From positions 5,800,805-5,864,804 of the forward strand of contig CM036765.1 of assembly GCA_020796225.1 (NCBI GenBank): 64,000 nucleotides of DNA, in the 5' to 3' direction. The DNA comes from Arion vulgaris (Eukaryota; Mollusca; Gastropoda; Stylommatophora; Arionidae). The position numbers were made by a program, and so were the translations under genes. The notes beneath the pieces were generated by a model. It had not been told where the DNA came from and searched no databases. It saw nothing but the letters and a program-made list of their open reading frames with translations. Numbering within the stretch: position 1 is the stretch's first letter; each line of letters starts with the position of its first letter. Of the stretch, positions 20,345 to 31,617 are shown piece by piece.

Positions 20345-20800
20345 AAGAGGCGAGAGATTTATGTGGCGTAAAGGTTGTGTACTCGCCTCTAGTGCCAAAG
20401 TTACTTGGTTCGCTCCCTTGTGGAGGCCATCGCAATATTGTTCCAGAGATCCTTGATCTCAGTATAGGTGATATCAAGTTGCTAGTCCTATCGGAGTCGG
20501 ACGATAAAACATAGGCTCCGTTTCCAATTTAAACACGTAAAAGAACCATTGGCAGTTGAAAATCGAGAAGAGCAGGCTGGAAAGCTGCTCATAAATAAAA
20601 TTCATTAAAAAAAAGATTAAACATAAAATTCCGACAAAATATCTTCACCGTCTTTAAAACAACATCGGGGACCCGAGCCGGTGCTACAGAGTTCGTGCGC
20701 GGCAGCTAAGATCTTCCTATGTAAGAAAGAGATCAGAGCACACATGGTTATTCACAATAGTGCAATGATGATGGTTCAATCAATCAAATCTAAGAGGAGT
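20345..20800 (+). mobile_element. SINE family C, full-length copy
   Basis: Head GTGGCGTAAAGG... CTTGGTTCGCTCCC, body GATCTCAGTATAGGTGATAT, CGGACGATAAAACATAGG, GAAAATCGAGAAGAGCAGG, then GGTGCTACAGAGTTCGTGC, GTAAGAAAGAGATCAGAGC and a tail CAATCAATCAAATC. Confidence 0.85.
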
Positions 20801-20944
20801 AAGGTATAGTGATGGAACCTTGGTTGAAACATTCGATAACGAATTGGAAAACATTCTGTTGCCGAATTTAATTTTTATACACATTTTTAAGCTTGAAAAA
20901 TATATATAAACTATGTCCAATTAGCACATTTTATCAAACTATTG

Positions 20945-21190
20945 ATCGGATCATCATCATCATCATCATCATCATCAGCATCATCAGGTAGCTTGTCCCT
21001 TGTGAAACTTGGCTCCTATTACAGCAGTCCTGAAAAGCTCTATATTCTGTGCAAGTTGGCCGGCGTCAGCTGTAGTAATTCACAGATCTTCAATAACATT
21101 TTGCATCCATCGTCTTCTAGGTTGTCCTCTCATTCTTCTTCCAGGTACCATTCCCTCCAAAATTATCCGATCAGATCACGATGTAGAAAT
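20945..21190 (-). mobile_element. LINE 3' end (same family as 2440-3115)
   Basis: Starts with an ATC run (20951-20978, the inverted GAT tail), then GTCCCTTGTGAAACTTGGCT and GCATCCATCGTCTTCTAGG, the antisense of a RRRWMQN-type basic tail. Confidence 0.7.
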
Positions 21191-21261
21191 AAAATGAATA
21201 ACGAGTATACTAGTTATAGGTTAAAAGCAAGCCTTAGAGCAAAAATAAGTCAGAAGAGATC

Positions 21262-21546
21262 ATGTCTACGCCTGAGACTGAACTCGCAGTTAAGCAGCTG
21301 ATAGAAGATAATGGAAGGGAAGATGATGTTGTTGTATATACTGATGGGTCGGTTCAACGTGGTGAGAAGTCCGGCTGGGGTATCTTGGCTAATGCACATG
21401 GTAGGGTTGTTGAAGAGCGAAGTGGGGCATACAGAACAACTACTTCTAGTATGAGGATAGAGGTTGAGGACGTTACTCCTGTCCTCCATTGGATCTCTGG
21501 GACTCCGTTTACTGTGGCGGTTGTTGACACAGCGGATGAACGATAA
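21262..21546 (+). mobile_element. LINE RNase H domain fragment
   Basis: An open frame of 94 codons reads VVVYTDGSVQRGEKSGWG (first catalytic Asp in TDGS), then SGAYRTTTSSMRIEVEDVTP (second acidic residue, SSMxxE) and LHWISGTP. This is the N-terminal half of the RNase H of a LINE. The matching C-terminal half of the same kind of domain is at 59845-60345. It is truncated on both sides. Confidence 0.85.
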
Positions 21547-21950
21547 ATAAAAATGCAGGGCTCGACCAAAACGACGGGATAATAGGACATTAAAACAAAG
21601 TTAATCATATCTTTGGAGGAGACGAGAGAACTAGCTAGAGCCTAGTTTTTTAATGTTGGTTGTGATGAGAGTGAAATTATGCAAAGAATATACTACAAGA
21701 TAATTCGAGAAATATAAAACACCTTCTTTCCAACCAGTTTCGTGGAATTCAGTCACTTACCTGTGCTGCCGTGAGAAATGGCTAGGAATTCAAGAATACA
21801 ATCGCAGCTTGATTGAAACTGTCTGATAAAAATGATTCACTTGCTTGAGTTTCAAATATTCCAACGGTTTTCTTCTGTGATGGCAGAATTTTTGCAGTTT
21901 CTTGGATTTTTATTTAACCAGAATGTATAATCTAGATTACATTGTTGATA
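21547..21950. other. Unassigned intronic stretch
   Basis: AT-rich, no supported motif. Confidence 0.4.
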
Positions 21951-21954
21951 TTTT

Positions 21955-22040
21955 ACATATACGAATGAGAAGATGGCTGGGTCACCTGACCCGGGTGGAT
22001 GATGGCCGGATCCACACAAATATGATATGCAGGGGCGTTA
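21955..22040 (+). mobile_element. Short LINE fragment (RRWLGHLTRVDDGRI)
   Basis: The plus frame reads IRMRRWLGHLTRVDDGRIHT, the conserved LRWLGHVxRMxDxRIP segment of a LINE C-terminus. It ends abruptly. Confidence 0.65.
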
Positions 22041-22159
22041 GCTTTAGGAGAGTTAGCTGGTAGGGATCTTGCTAACACTCTCGTTTGTAGGCGAGTTAAT
22101 GGATGTCTAAGAAATAGGGTTTATGGTGAAATAAATGTCAAATCTTATAGAATTATTCT

Positions 22160-22450
22160 GGTAAGACAATCGAATACATTGAAAGACAACAAATGCAGTG
22201 TGTCGGGCATTTAATGAGAATGAAATACAACCAACCACCACTAGCATACAATAAAAGAGATCCGGTACTAGAGCCACGGAAGATCAAGAAAAGATGTATA
22301 GACAAGATAAGGACCACATTCAATAAACACGGATATAACACAAAGACGATTCATCTGGCACTGGAACGCAAATTAAAGCTCCATCCTTTACGCTTAGCGG
22401 CAATAGTGAACAACCAATTCCATCATCCACTGGTAAGTACAATAGACAAT
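22160..22450 (+). mobile_element. LINE 3' end that seeds the 42 bp array at 22450
   Basis: The plus frame reads QQMQCVGHLMRMKYNQPPLA, NKHGYNTKTIHLALERKLKL and NNQFHHPLVSTIDNN. The same C-terminus is seen at 39075-39335. Its final nucleotides, AGTACAATAGACAATAACAG, become the repeat unit. Confidence 0.85.
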
Positions 22451-22830
22451 AACAGGACACACTAAACATTTGGGTAAGTACAATAACATAACAGGACCAC
22501 ACTAAACATTTGAGGGAAGACAATAGACAATAACAGGACCACACTAAACATTTGGGTAAGTACAATAGACAATAACAGGACCACACTAAACATTTGGGGA
22601 AGTACAATAGACAATAACAGGACCACACTAAACATTTGGGGAAGTACAATATACAATAACAAGACCACACTAAACATTTGGGAAGTACAATACAATACAA
22701 GACCACATAAACATTTGGGAAGTACAATATACAATAACAAGACCACACTAAACATTTGGGGAAGTACAATATACAATAACAAGACCACACTAAACATTTG
22801 GGGAAGTACAATATACAATAACAAGACCAC
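22450..22830. repeat. Minisatellite, about 42 bp unit, about 9 copies
   Basis: The unit has ACCACACTAAACATTTGGGG and AAGTACAATAGACAATAACA. It begins with the LINE's last bases and ends by running into another LINE end (22830). Right-hand units share the AATAACAAGACC and AATATACAAT variants, so they spread together. Confidence 0.94.
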
Positions 22831-22955
22831 ACTAAATAAACACGGATATAACACAAAGGCGATTCATTGACCCTGGCATGCAAATCAAAGCTCCCACCCC
22901 TACGCTTAACGACAAGAGTGGACAACCAATTTCATCATCCACTAGAGAAGACAAT
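22830..22955 (+). mobile_element. LINE 3' end, second piece after the array
   Basis: CACTAAATAAACACGGATAT through GACAACCAATTTCATCATCC repeats 22310-22440 with small differences. So the array is bracketed by two copies of the same LINE end, as expected if unequal exchange began between them. Confidence 0.75.
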
Positions 22956-23002
22956 AGACAATCGCATTATGTGGAAGTTACAGGAGTTGTGTTTCTAATG
23001 AC

Positions 23003-24850
23003 AATGTTGCATCTAATTAAATGTCCCACTTTCTACTGTTTCTGCACAGAATGTTACTTCTAATTAAATGTCCCACTTTCTACTGTTTCTGCACAGAATG
23101 TTGCATCTAATTAAATGTCCCACTTTCTACTGTTTCTGCACAGAATGTTACTTCTAATTAAATGTCCCACTTTCTACTGTTTCTGCACAGAATGTTACTT
23201 CTAATTAAATGTCCCACTTTCTACTGTTTCTGCACAGAATGTTACTTCTAATTAAATGTCCCACTTTCTACTGTTTCTGCACAGAATGTTACTTCTAATT
23301 AAATGTCCCACTTTCTACTGTTTCTGCACAGAATGTTACTTCTAATTAAATGTCCCACTTTCTACTGTTTCTGCACAGAATATTGCATCTAATTAAATGT
23401 CCCACTTTCTACTGTTTCTGCACAGAATGTTACTTCTAATTAAATGTCCACTTTGACTGTTTCTGCACAGAATGTTGCATCTAATTAAATGTCCTTTCTA
23501 CTGTTTCTGCAAGAATGTTACTTCTAATTAAATGTCACTTCTACTGTTTCTGACAGAATGTTACTTCTATTAAATGTCCAATTCTAGTTTCTGCACAAAT
23601 GTTACTCTAATTAAATGTCCCACTTTCTATGTTTCTGACGAATGTTACTTCTAATTAAATGTCCACTTCTACTGTTTTGACAGAATGTTACTTCTAATTA
23701 AATGTCCACTTTCTATGTTTCTGACAGAATATTGCATCTAATTAAATGTCCCACTTTCTACTGTTTCTGCACAGAATGTTGCATCTAATTAAATGTCCAC
23801 TTTCTACTGTTTCTGCACAGAATGTTGATCTAATTAAATGTCCCACTTTCTCTGTTTCTGCAAGAATGTTACTTCTAATTAAATGTCCCACTTTCTCTGT
23901 TTCTGCAAAATGTTACTCTAATTAAATGTCCATTTCTACTGTTTCTGCACAGAATGTTACTTCTAAAAAATGTCGCATTTCTATCTGTCTGCACAGAAAA
24001 AGTTACTTCTAATTAAATGTCACACTTTCTCTGTTTCGCACAGAATTTATTCTAATTAAATGTCCATTTCTACGTTTCTGCACCATTGTTGCTTACAATT
24101 AAATGTCCCACTTTCTAGTTTCTGCACAGAATGTTACTTCAATTAATGTCCCACTTCACTGTTTCTGCACAGAATGTTACTTCTAATTAAATCCCACTTC
24201 TACTGTTTCTGCACAGAATTACTTTAATTAAATGTCCCACTTTCACTGTTTCTAATAATGTTACTTCTAATTAAATGTCCCACTTTCTACTGTTTCTTCA
24301 CCAATGTACTTCTAATTAAATGTCCACTTTCTACTGTTTTCACAGAATGTTACTTCAATTAAATGTCACTTCTACTGTTTCTTACATAATGTTACTTCTA
24401 ATTAAATGTCACTTTACTAGTTTCTGCACATAATGTTATCTAATTAAATGTCCTACTTTCTACTGTTTCTGCACAGAATGTTCTTCTAATTAAATGTCCT
24501 ACTTTCTACTGTTTTGCACAGAATGTTACTTCAATTAAATGTCCATTTCTACTGTTTCTGCACAGAATGTTACTTCTAATTAAATGTCCACTTCTACTGT
24601 TTCTGCACAGAATGTTACTTCTAATTAAATGTCCACTTCTACTGTTTCTGCAAAATGTTACTTCTAATTAAATGTCCCACTTTCTACTGTTTCTTCACAC
24701 AATGTTACTTCTAATTAAATGTCCCACTTTCTACTGTTTCTGCACAGAATGTTACTTCTAATTAAATGTCCCACTTTCTACTGTTTCTGCACATAATGTT
24801 ACTTCTAATTAAATGTCCCACTTTCTACTGTTTCTGCACATAATGTTGCA
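23003..24850. repeat. Minisatellite, 47 bp unit, about 40 copies
   Basis: The unit has AATGTTACTTCTAATTAAAT and GTCCCACTTTCTACTGTTTC plus TGCACAG. The first 9 and last 4 units are near perfect. Units between about 23440 and 24660 carry one to six single-base deletions each, with few substitutions, which is more like sequencing or consensus error than mutation. I could not identify the seed. Confidence 0.97.
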
Positions 24851-24889
24851 TTAAAAAGACTGGTGCACCTCCTATATATTTTTGATGGT

Positions 24890-25045
24890 AATTAAGTAAT
24901 GGAACGGATTGGTGGGACGAATTGGTGGAACGGATTGGTGGGACGAATTGGTGAGACGGATAAGCGTTTGCCTATCAACTCGGACGCAAGAGGGTTGTGG
25001 GCTCAATTCGACGTTCCACGCTTGAGGACAAGATGTGACCCTAAA
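24890..25045 (+). mobile_element. SINE family J head with a small internal duplication
   Basis: GGAACGGATTGGTGGGACGA occurs twice, then the tRNA-like GACGGATAAGCGTTTGCC and B box GTGGGCTCAATTCGACG. Related sequence occurs at 30757-30900 (plus) and 33100-33250 (minus). Joined to the truncated end of the DR1 MITE. Confidence 0.55.
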
Positions 25046-25388
25046 TAACTAGGCCTGACAATTAACGGGTAAACCCCTGACCTAGATTCAGTTGGGGGAG
25101 GGCTGGAATTTATATATCTTTGATAGAACACTGCAAACTCATTTACAATTTTACTCAATTTTGTGAGTCTATGGTTATTTATTGGTGAAAATATTCATAA
25201 TATTGATATCTTATTGTTAAACTGAACTTTTTGCAAAATATGAGTTTGATTTAGCAATTTATGTTGATTTTAAAATGAGTTCGTCTATATACAACAATAT
25301 TGAAATCGAGATCACGTGCCGGTTGTGGTCTGATTTCCCCTAATATTTACCTGAGTCCGCAGGCCCTATGAGTTTATAATTGGCTTTG
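25045..25388 (-). mobile_element. MITE DR1 copy, one end lost
   Basis: Inverted relative to 16084-16446. The intact end reads, antisense, CCAAAGCCAATTATAAACTC, and the other end stops near CTAAATAACTAGGCC without the AGTTGGCTGTGG terminus. Confidence 0.75.
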
Positions 25389-25560
25389 GTCATACCTCCT
25401 CACTAGTCTAGAAATGTCAAGTGAAATAACTTCATATCCCAAAGTCTGAAGGAGCTACCAGAAATAGTAAATTAGGATAATAAATAAATAGCAGACAAGT
25501 ATTCATGCCTCCGGAAAAATAATTACCGAACACAGAATTTGAACCACAAACCTTTATTTC
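25389..25560 (-). mobile_element. tRNA-headed repeat, decayed
   Basis: Antisense reading has a B-box-like GGTTCAAATTCTGTGTTCGG near 25545-25525 and body similarity to the family J fragments (TCAAGTGAAATAACTTCATA). Boundaries are uncertain. Confidence 0.4.
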
Positions 25561-25574
25561 TGACGTCACCCATT

Positions 25575-25748
25575 CATTCAGACGAATTTCACCCATTGTT
25601 TAGCTCTACAGACAAACTTACAGCACCCATTGTTTAGCTCTACAGACAAACTTACGGCACCCATTGCCTAGCTCTACAGACAAACTTACGGCACCCATTG
25701 CCTAGCTCTACAGACAAACTTACGGCACCCATTGCCTAGCTCTACAGA
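25575..25748. repeat. Minisatellite, about 35 bp unit, about 5 copies
   Basis: The unit is CACCCATTGCCTAGCTCTAC plus AGACAAACTTACGG; the first two copies have TTGTTTAGC. Clean and short. Confidence 0.93.
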
Positions 25749-25979
25749 CGAGCGTTCTAATTATGTGTTTGGTAATTGTTGTTTTTTCCGGATGTCCTTA
25801 ATACTTGTTTATTGCATATTTAGTTACCAGATGCATTGACCCGGTACTTCACCGGTTCAACGAACTTTTGTTCACTTATAATTTCCATAGTAAAAAAAGT
25901 TATCTGGATAAATGCTCGATTTGTATAATTTTGATTGTACGAAAGTTGCATCCAGGTAAACTACACAAATGAAAGAGAC

Positions 25980-26028
25980 ACAGATAGATAGATAGATAGA
26001 TAGATAGATAGTATAGAGGTAGATAGAT

Positions 26029-26070
<42 letters not shown>

Positions 26071-26095
26071 TGACAGAGAGAGACAGAGAATGTTT
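25980..26095. repeat. GATA and GA microsatellite
   Basis: GATA units (25984-26030) followed by a GA run (26033-26063) and mixed GA/CAGA. Confidence 0.95.
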
Positions 26096-26184
26096 CAAAA
26101 TATTGCGAAAAGTGGATAAAGTTACAACAATTTTTTTTTCCTGTACAAATGAAAATATGGGTATATGGCATAAAAATTGTTATT

Positions 26185-26305
26185 TAAATTGACCAATGGG
26201 TAGCTTTGCTTGGCCCTCTTTGCTGGGCCCATCAGGCGCCTCTTACGACATGCCTTGTAGGGCGCAGTGGTAATATTCTTTGCTTCCTTCCGGACCCGCA
26301 CCACA
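26185..26305 (-). mobile_element. SINE family E, 5' half
   Basis: GGGCCCATCAGGCGCCTCTTACGACATGCC-type block and TTCTTTGCTTCC with the CACCACACG head, inverted. Confidence 0.65.
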
Positions 26306-26390
26306 CGTCGTGCATAGAGTGATTAGCTTCGTTGATAGAAAGTATTTAATTAAGCAAACAAACTGACATGTACATTTATTTATGTTATTG

Positions 26391-26522
26391 ATTGACTGAT
26401 TGATTAATTGAATGATTGTTAAGATATCATTACACTTCGATTAATAACCATGTGTGCTACGATATCTTACTAATACGTGAAGAACTTTGCGGCAGTGCTT
26501 CACGAATTCAGAAGCACCGTTT
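26391..26522 (-). mobile_element. SINE family C, 3' end
   Basis: Inverted tail GATTGACTGATTGATTAATT, then CCATGTGTGCTACGATATCT and GTGCTTCACGAATTCAG. Truncated. Confidence 0.6.
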
Positions 26523-26524
26523 GC

Positions 26525-26790
26525 CCTTGTAGTGCCGGGCCCGCATGGGAAGCGAAGAATAGTACCTCTGTGACCTATAAGCTATGTCGAAAGAGACGAC
26601 TGATGTAGGCCCTAGGGGAGCAACCGTAGTAAATAAAAAGCTGCACAACAATCGGATGTGCTGGCCTACTTGTAGGCGCATAACTGGCAAAACGTACAAT
26701 CGCTCTTAGGTTCAGATCACATACAGATCACACAGAGTGGTTGACAAGTGGTTGATATGGAGCGCTCAAAGAAGAAGAAGAAGAAGACCA
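26525..26790 (+). mobile_element. SINE family E copy
   Basis: GTGCCGGGCCCGCATGGGAA, GCGAAGAATAGTACC, GTAGGCGCATAACTGGC, ACATACAGATCACACAGAG, tail GAAGAAGAAGAAGAAG (26769-26786). Confidence 0.82.
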
Positions 26791-26921
26791 CATTGTGACT
26801 AAATAGCAGCAGTGTCTAAGACTAGATGTGGACAAGCAACAATAATTTGTAATTAATAAACATTGGTTTCTTTATAAAATTGACTTACCTAACACGTTAT
26901 ACTATAACCTCTGAACTCTAG

Positions 26922-27020
26922 CACCAGGACCTGCTGATTACCAGACCCCAGAGATAGCAAAAATAAACTTGCCCAGAGCTCCAGCCTTCACCATGGGGAA
27001 TAAATATAAAAAGAAGAAAG
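26922..27020 (+). CDS. SHIPPO/STPGR (ODF3/CIMAP-like) gene, exon 2 of 4 visible
   Basis: 99 nt from an acceptor (GAACTCTAG, AG at 26920-26921) to a donor AAG/GTAAAT (GT at 27021-27022). Phase 1 on both sides, so the shared codon with the previous exon is Ala. It reads PGPADYQTPEIAKIN, then LPRAPAFTMGNKYKKKK. PGPADY is a classic SHIPPO repeat start, and RAPAFTMGNKY matches the KAPAFTMGxRY segment between repeats in ODF3/CIMAP proteins. It is the strongest single exon for family assignment. The preceding intron is 17.0 kb and the following one 16.7 kb. Confidence 0.9.
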
Positions 27021-27360
27021 GTAAATATTCAGTGTCTTTTTATTTTTACAGTTCAATCTTTCTTCATTAATTTAGTTGTTGCTGATGTTTAGCAAACAAG
27101 TTTTCTTGGCATGCACATCCGTTCCTATCTTCGGTTGAGAATCTGTTTGTGCTGCGTTTCTGTAATGTAGTTTTGTGTTTTATTTCTTGTGAATATGTTC
27201 GTTTCTATTTTTTATTACGCACATTTTATGTTTTGTATTTTTGGTTGGTTTACATTACAAAAAATATACAGCTTGAAATATTTGTTGCTTTATGCATTTT
27301 TTTCTTCTATCATTTTTGTTTTCCGTTGCCAAGTAAGTGCCGACATAGTAGAAAGTGAGT
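27021..27360. other. Intronic sequence, no feature
   Basis: T-rich, non-repetitive. A plus frame here is open but shows no motif and overlaps the intron start. Confidence 0.45.
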
Positions 27361-27785
27361 TAAACCACCTTGTGGCTTTTTGCGGTAAGTATCCTAATTC
27401 TCACAGGGGTTCTCATGCTATTGAAGAAATAGGCAGACGATACAGTATTATTATCCACCAGCAAAGAGGGTTTGAAAACCTAATCATGACGACCAAGAAA
27501 CATAGTGAAGACCAGACACCCTATATGTGAATACACAAAAAACAAAAATAATGTCAACCGACAAAGCAAAAAGCTCACCTAACATCTAAATAGACAATGA
27601 AGAACTGCAATTTTAGAGAGCTACAAATATCTGGGCTCAATAATTAACAATAACGGTGACTGCTCCAAAGAGATCTCAAGACGATTGGCAATAGCAATCA
27701 AGAAGCTAAACACAATGAAGAACATGTGGCGAAGCACCAGCAAAATAATAAAATTAAAAATATTGAGAACAAGTGACCTGCGACG
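27361..27785 (+). mobile_element. LINE reverse transcriptase C-terminal piece that seeds the 29 bp array
   Basis: Plus frames, with stops, read IGRRYSIIIHQQ, NTQKTKIMSTDK, LQISGLNN-like (YLGSxI position), SRRLAIAIKKLNTMKNMWRS and KLKILRTSDLRR. This is the stretch from after the FADD box to just before the LLYGSETW motif. The sequence then enters the 29 bp array exactly at that motif. Confidence 0.75.
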
Positions 27786-30757
27786 TTAGTCTACTATGAA
27801 AGTGACCTGTACGTTGTCTACTATGAAAGTGACCTGGTACGTTAGTCTACTATGAAAGTGACCTGGTACGTTAGTCTACTATGAAAATGACCTAGTACGT
27901 TAGTCTACTATGAAAGTGACCTAGTACGTTAGTCTACTATGAAAGTGACCTGGTACGTTAGTCTACTATGAAAGTGACCTGGTACGTTAGTCTACTATGA
28001 AAGTGACCCAGACGTTAGTCTACTATGAAAGTGACCTAGTACGTTAGTCTACTATGAAAGTGACCTAGTACGTTAGTCTACTATGAAAGTGACCTGGTAC
28101 GTTAGTCTACTATGAAAGTGACCTGTACGTTCAGTCTACTATGAAAGTGACCTGGTATGTTAGTCTACTATGAAAGTGACCTGGTACGTTAGTCTACTAT
28201 GAAAGTGACCTAGTACGTTAGTCTACTATGAAAGTGACCTGCGACGTTAGTCTACTATGAAAGTGACCTGCGACGTTAGTCTACTATGAAAGTGACCTGG
28301 TACGTTAGTCTACTATGAAAGTGACCTGGTACGTTAGTCTACTATGAAAGTGACCTGGTACGTTAGTCTACTATGAAAGTGACCTGGTACGTTAGTCTAC
28401 TATGAAAGTGACCTGGTACGTTAGTCTACTATGAAAGTGACCTAGTACGTTAGTCTACTATGAAAGTGACCCAGTACGTTAGTCTACTATGAAAGTGACC
28501 TAGTACGTTAGTCTACTATGAAAGTGACCTGGTACGTTCGTCTACTATGAAAGTGACCTGGTACGTTAGTCTACTATGAAAGTGACCTGGTACGTTAGTC
28601 TACTATGAAAGTGACCTATTACGTTGTCTACTATGAAAGTGACCTGGGACGTTGTCTACTATGAAAGTGACCTGGTACGTTAGTCTACTATGAAAGTGAC
28701 CTAGTACGTTCGTCTACTATGAAAGTGACCTGGTACGTTAGTCTATATGAAAGTGACCGTGGTATACGTTAGTCAATGAAGAAATGACTCCTAGTACGTT
28801 AGTCTATAGTAAAGTGACCTAGTACGTTATCTACGACATATAATTGATGGCCTTTTAATCGCTTCGTCATCTATGAAAGTGACTCATTGTAACTGTACCT
28901 TCACTACTAGAAAGTGACTCGTACGTTGAGTATATATGAAAGTGACCTAATTTCGTTTCAACTATTTAAGTACCAGTACTTAGTCTATATGAAAGTGACC
29001 TAGTACGTTAGTCATATGAAGTGACCTGGTACGTTCGTCTACTATGAAAGTGACCTAGTACGTTCGTCTACTATGAAAGTGACCTGGTACGTTAGTCTAC
29101 TATGAAAGTGACCTAGTACGTTAGTCTACTATGAAAATGACCTAGTACGTTAGTCTACTATGAAAGTGACCTGGTACGTTCGTCTACTATGAAAGTGACC
29201 TAGTACGTTAGTCTACTATGAAAGTGACCTAGTACGTTAGTCTACTATGAAAGTGACCTGGTACGTTCGTCTACTATGAAAGTGACCTGGTACGTTAGTC
29301 TACTATGAAAGTGACCTGCGACGTTAGTCAACTATGAAAGTGACCTGGTACGTTAGTCAACTATGAAAGTGACCTGGTACGTTCGTCTACTATGAAAGTG
29401 ACCTGGTACGTTAGTCTACTATGAAAGTGACCTGGTACGTTAGTCTACTATGAAAGTGACCTGGTACGTTAGTCTACTATGAAAGTGACCTAGTACGTTA
29501 GTCTACTATGAAAGCGACCTAGTACGTTAGTCAACTATGAAAATGACCTAGTACGTTAGTCTACTATGAAAGTGACCTGGTACGTTAGTCTACTATGAAA
29601 GTGACCTGGTACGTTAGTCTACTATGAAAATGACCTAGTACGTTAGTCTACTATGAAAGTGACCTGCGACGTTAGTCTACTATGAAAGTGACCTGGTACG
29701 TTAGTCTACTATGAAAGTGACCCAGTACGTTAGTCTACTATGAAAGTGACCTGGTACGTTCGTCTACTATGAAAGTGACCTAGTACGTTAGTCTACTATG
29801 AAAGTGACCTGGTACGTTCGTCTACTATGAAAGTGACCTAGTACGTTAGTCTACTATGAAAGTGACCTGGTACGTTCGTCTACTATGAAAGTGACCTGGT
29901 ACGTTCGTCTACTATGAAAGTGACCTGGTACGTTCGTCTACTATGAAAGTGACCTGGTACGTTCGTCTACTATGAAAGTGACCTGGTACGTTCGTCTACT
30001 ATGAAAGTGACCTGGTACGTTAGTCTACTATGAAAGTGACCTGGTACGTTCGTCTACTATGAAAGTGACCTAGTACGTTAGTCTACTATGAAAGTGACCT
30101 AGTACGTTAGTCTACTATGAAAGTGACCTAGTACGTTAGTCTACTATGAAAGTGACCTGGTACGTTAGTCTACTATGAAAGTGACCTAGTACGTTCGTCT
30201 ACTATGAAAGTGACCTGGTACGTTCGTCTACTATGAAAGTGACCTAGTACGTTAGTCTACTATGAAAGTGACCTAGTACGTTAGTCTACTATGAAAGTGA
30301 CCTGGTACGTTCGTCTACTATGAAAGTGACCTGGTACGTTCGTCTACTATGAAAGTGACCTAGTACGTTAGTCTACTATGAAAGTGACCTAGTACGTTAG
30401 TCTACTATGAAAGTGACCTGGTACGTTAGTCTACTATGAAAGTGACCTGTACGTTCGTCTACTATGAAAGTGACCTGTACGTTGTCTACTATGAAAGTGA
30501 CCTGGTATGTTAGTCTACTATGAAAGTGACCTGGTACGTTAGTCTACTATGAAAGTGACCTAGTACGTTAGTCTACTATGAAAGTGACCTAGTACGTTCG
30601 TCTACTATGAAAGTGACCTGGTACGTTCGTCTACTATGAAAGTGACCTAGTACGTTAGTCTACTATGAAAGTGACCTAGTACGTTAGTCAACTATGAAAG
30701 TGACCTGGTACGTTGTCTACTATGAAAGTGACCTGGTACGTTGTCTACTAGAAAGTA
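27771..30757. repeat. Minisatellite, 29 bp unit, about 100 copies
   Basis: Unit: GACCTGGTACGTTAGTCTAC plus TATGAAAGT. Recurrent alternatives GG/AG/CGA after CCT and TTAG/TTCG give variant strings. Units 27771-28740 and 29030-30757 are clean; 28740-29030 is badly degraded. It is the largest array in the window. The unit overlaps the codons for the LINE motif LLYGSETW (TAGTCTACTATGAAAGTGAC against the expected CTACTATATGGAAGTGAGAC). Confidence 0.97.
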
Positions 30758-30900
30758 TCGTAACTCGGACACAGAAGGATTGGGGTTCAACTCACACTTC
30801 AAGTTTCACATGTGAGGGAAGAAATTGATCCTCCTACCTTCCGTACATTATGGACTAGAAATAAAAAGTAAAGTGACCTCATATTCTAAGGGCTGAACAA
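30757..30900 (+). mobile_element. SINE family J fragment
   Basis: CGTAACTCGGACACAGAAGG with B box TTGGGGTTCAACTCAC, then TTTCACATGTGAGGGAAG. It begins at the last array unit. Confidence 0.5.
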
Positions 30901-31140
30901 TTCTACGGCAATATTTTAATTGATGGCTGCAATCAATTATATTTACAATGTTTTGATTCTAGTCGTAATTCGTATGGTTAGCTCATTTTGGTACAATCTG
31001 TACAACTTTCCACTGTTTCTTGACCGGATATATTTCATCTCGTTTTCGCTTTCCGCGTAGAGTAAATATCACAACAGTTGTATTACAATTTCTGTTTCTC
31101 AAGAGTATTTGAACTATCCAGCTTTATTTTATGTCTTAGA
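30901..31140. other. Unassigned intronic stretch
   Basis: AT-rich, no motif. Confidence 0.4.
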
Positions 31141-31142
31141 CC

Positions 31143-31595
31143 AGCGATTCCTAAACTTAGTTACCGAGGTATCCCATTTAAGTACATCTTGTGCCATGGA
31201 CACCTGAAAGTCTTGAAATATTTAAAAATCTTCTATCGATGGAGTTGTTATTACACCACACCAACAGTCAAGCTGGCACGAATTTTTCAGACACCGGGAC
31301 ATTTCAAATGATCTTTCATTTTGTCCTGTCGTACATTTAGACTCCGGTCTGATCCGCGTTCTTTGATTTCGAAGCTGAACTAAATGACCACTGTTTTAAA
31401 ACACGGGTTTAACATTTATTTTTCTGTTTGAAATGTCAAAGATCGTAATATTTCTTCAAGAGCTTGAGGATCCCTGTGACCCCACAGAGCCATATGGGGT
31501 CAAACCTGGTGCAATGAAGTCAATCCTTCGGCTTTAAAACCCTTTAAATCCCTGTGAGTGTCTACGGACCCTGAAATCGCTGACTGCAGTTTTGA
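31143..31595. mobile_element. Possible hAT-type non-autonomous element
   Basis: Left end CAGCGATTCCTAAACTTAG and right end CCTGAAATCGCTG form short inverted ends of the kind seen in hAT elements (CAGNGNTTCTCAAAC). The interior contains a family A SINE 3' fragment (31485-31545: GAGCCATATGGGGTCAAACC, CTTTAAAACCC). I see no convincing 8 bp duplication, so this is tentative. Confidence 0.4.
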
Positions 31596-31617
31596 AACGT
31601 TGCCTTAGACGGTTGTC

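Noticed and set aside
21262..21546. Host ribonuclease H gene
   Set aside because: Only half a domain, no upstream exon, and a complementary half of the same LINE type elsewhere in the window.
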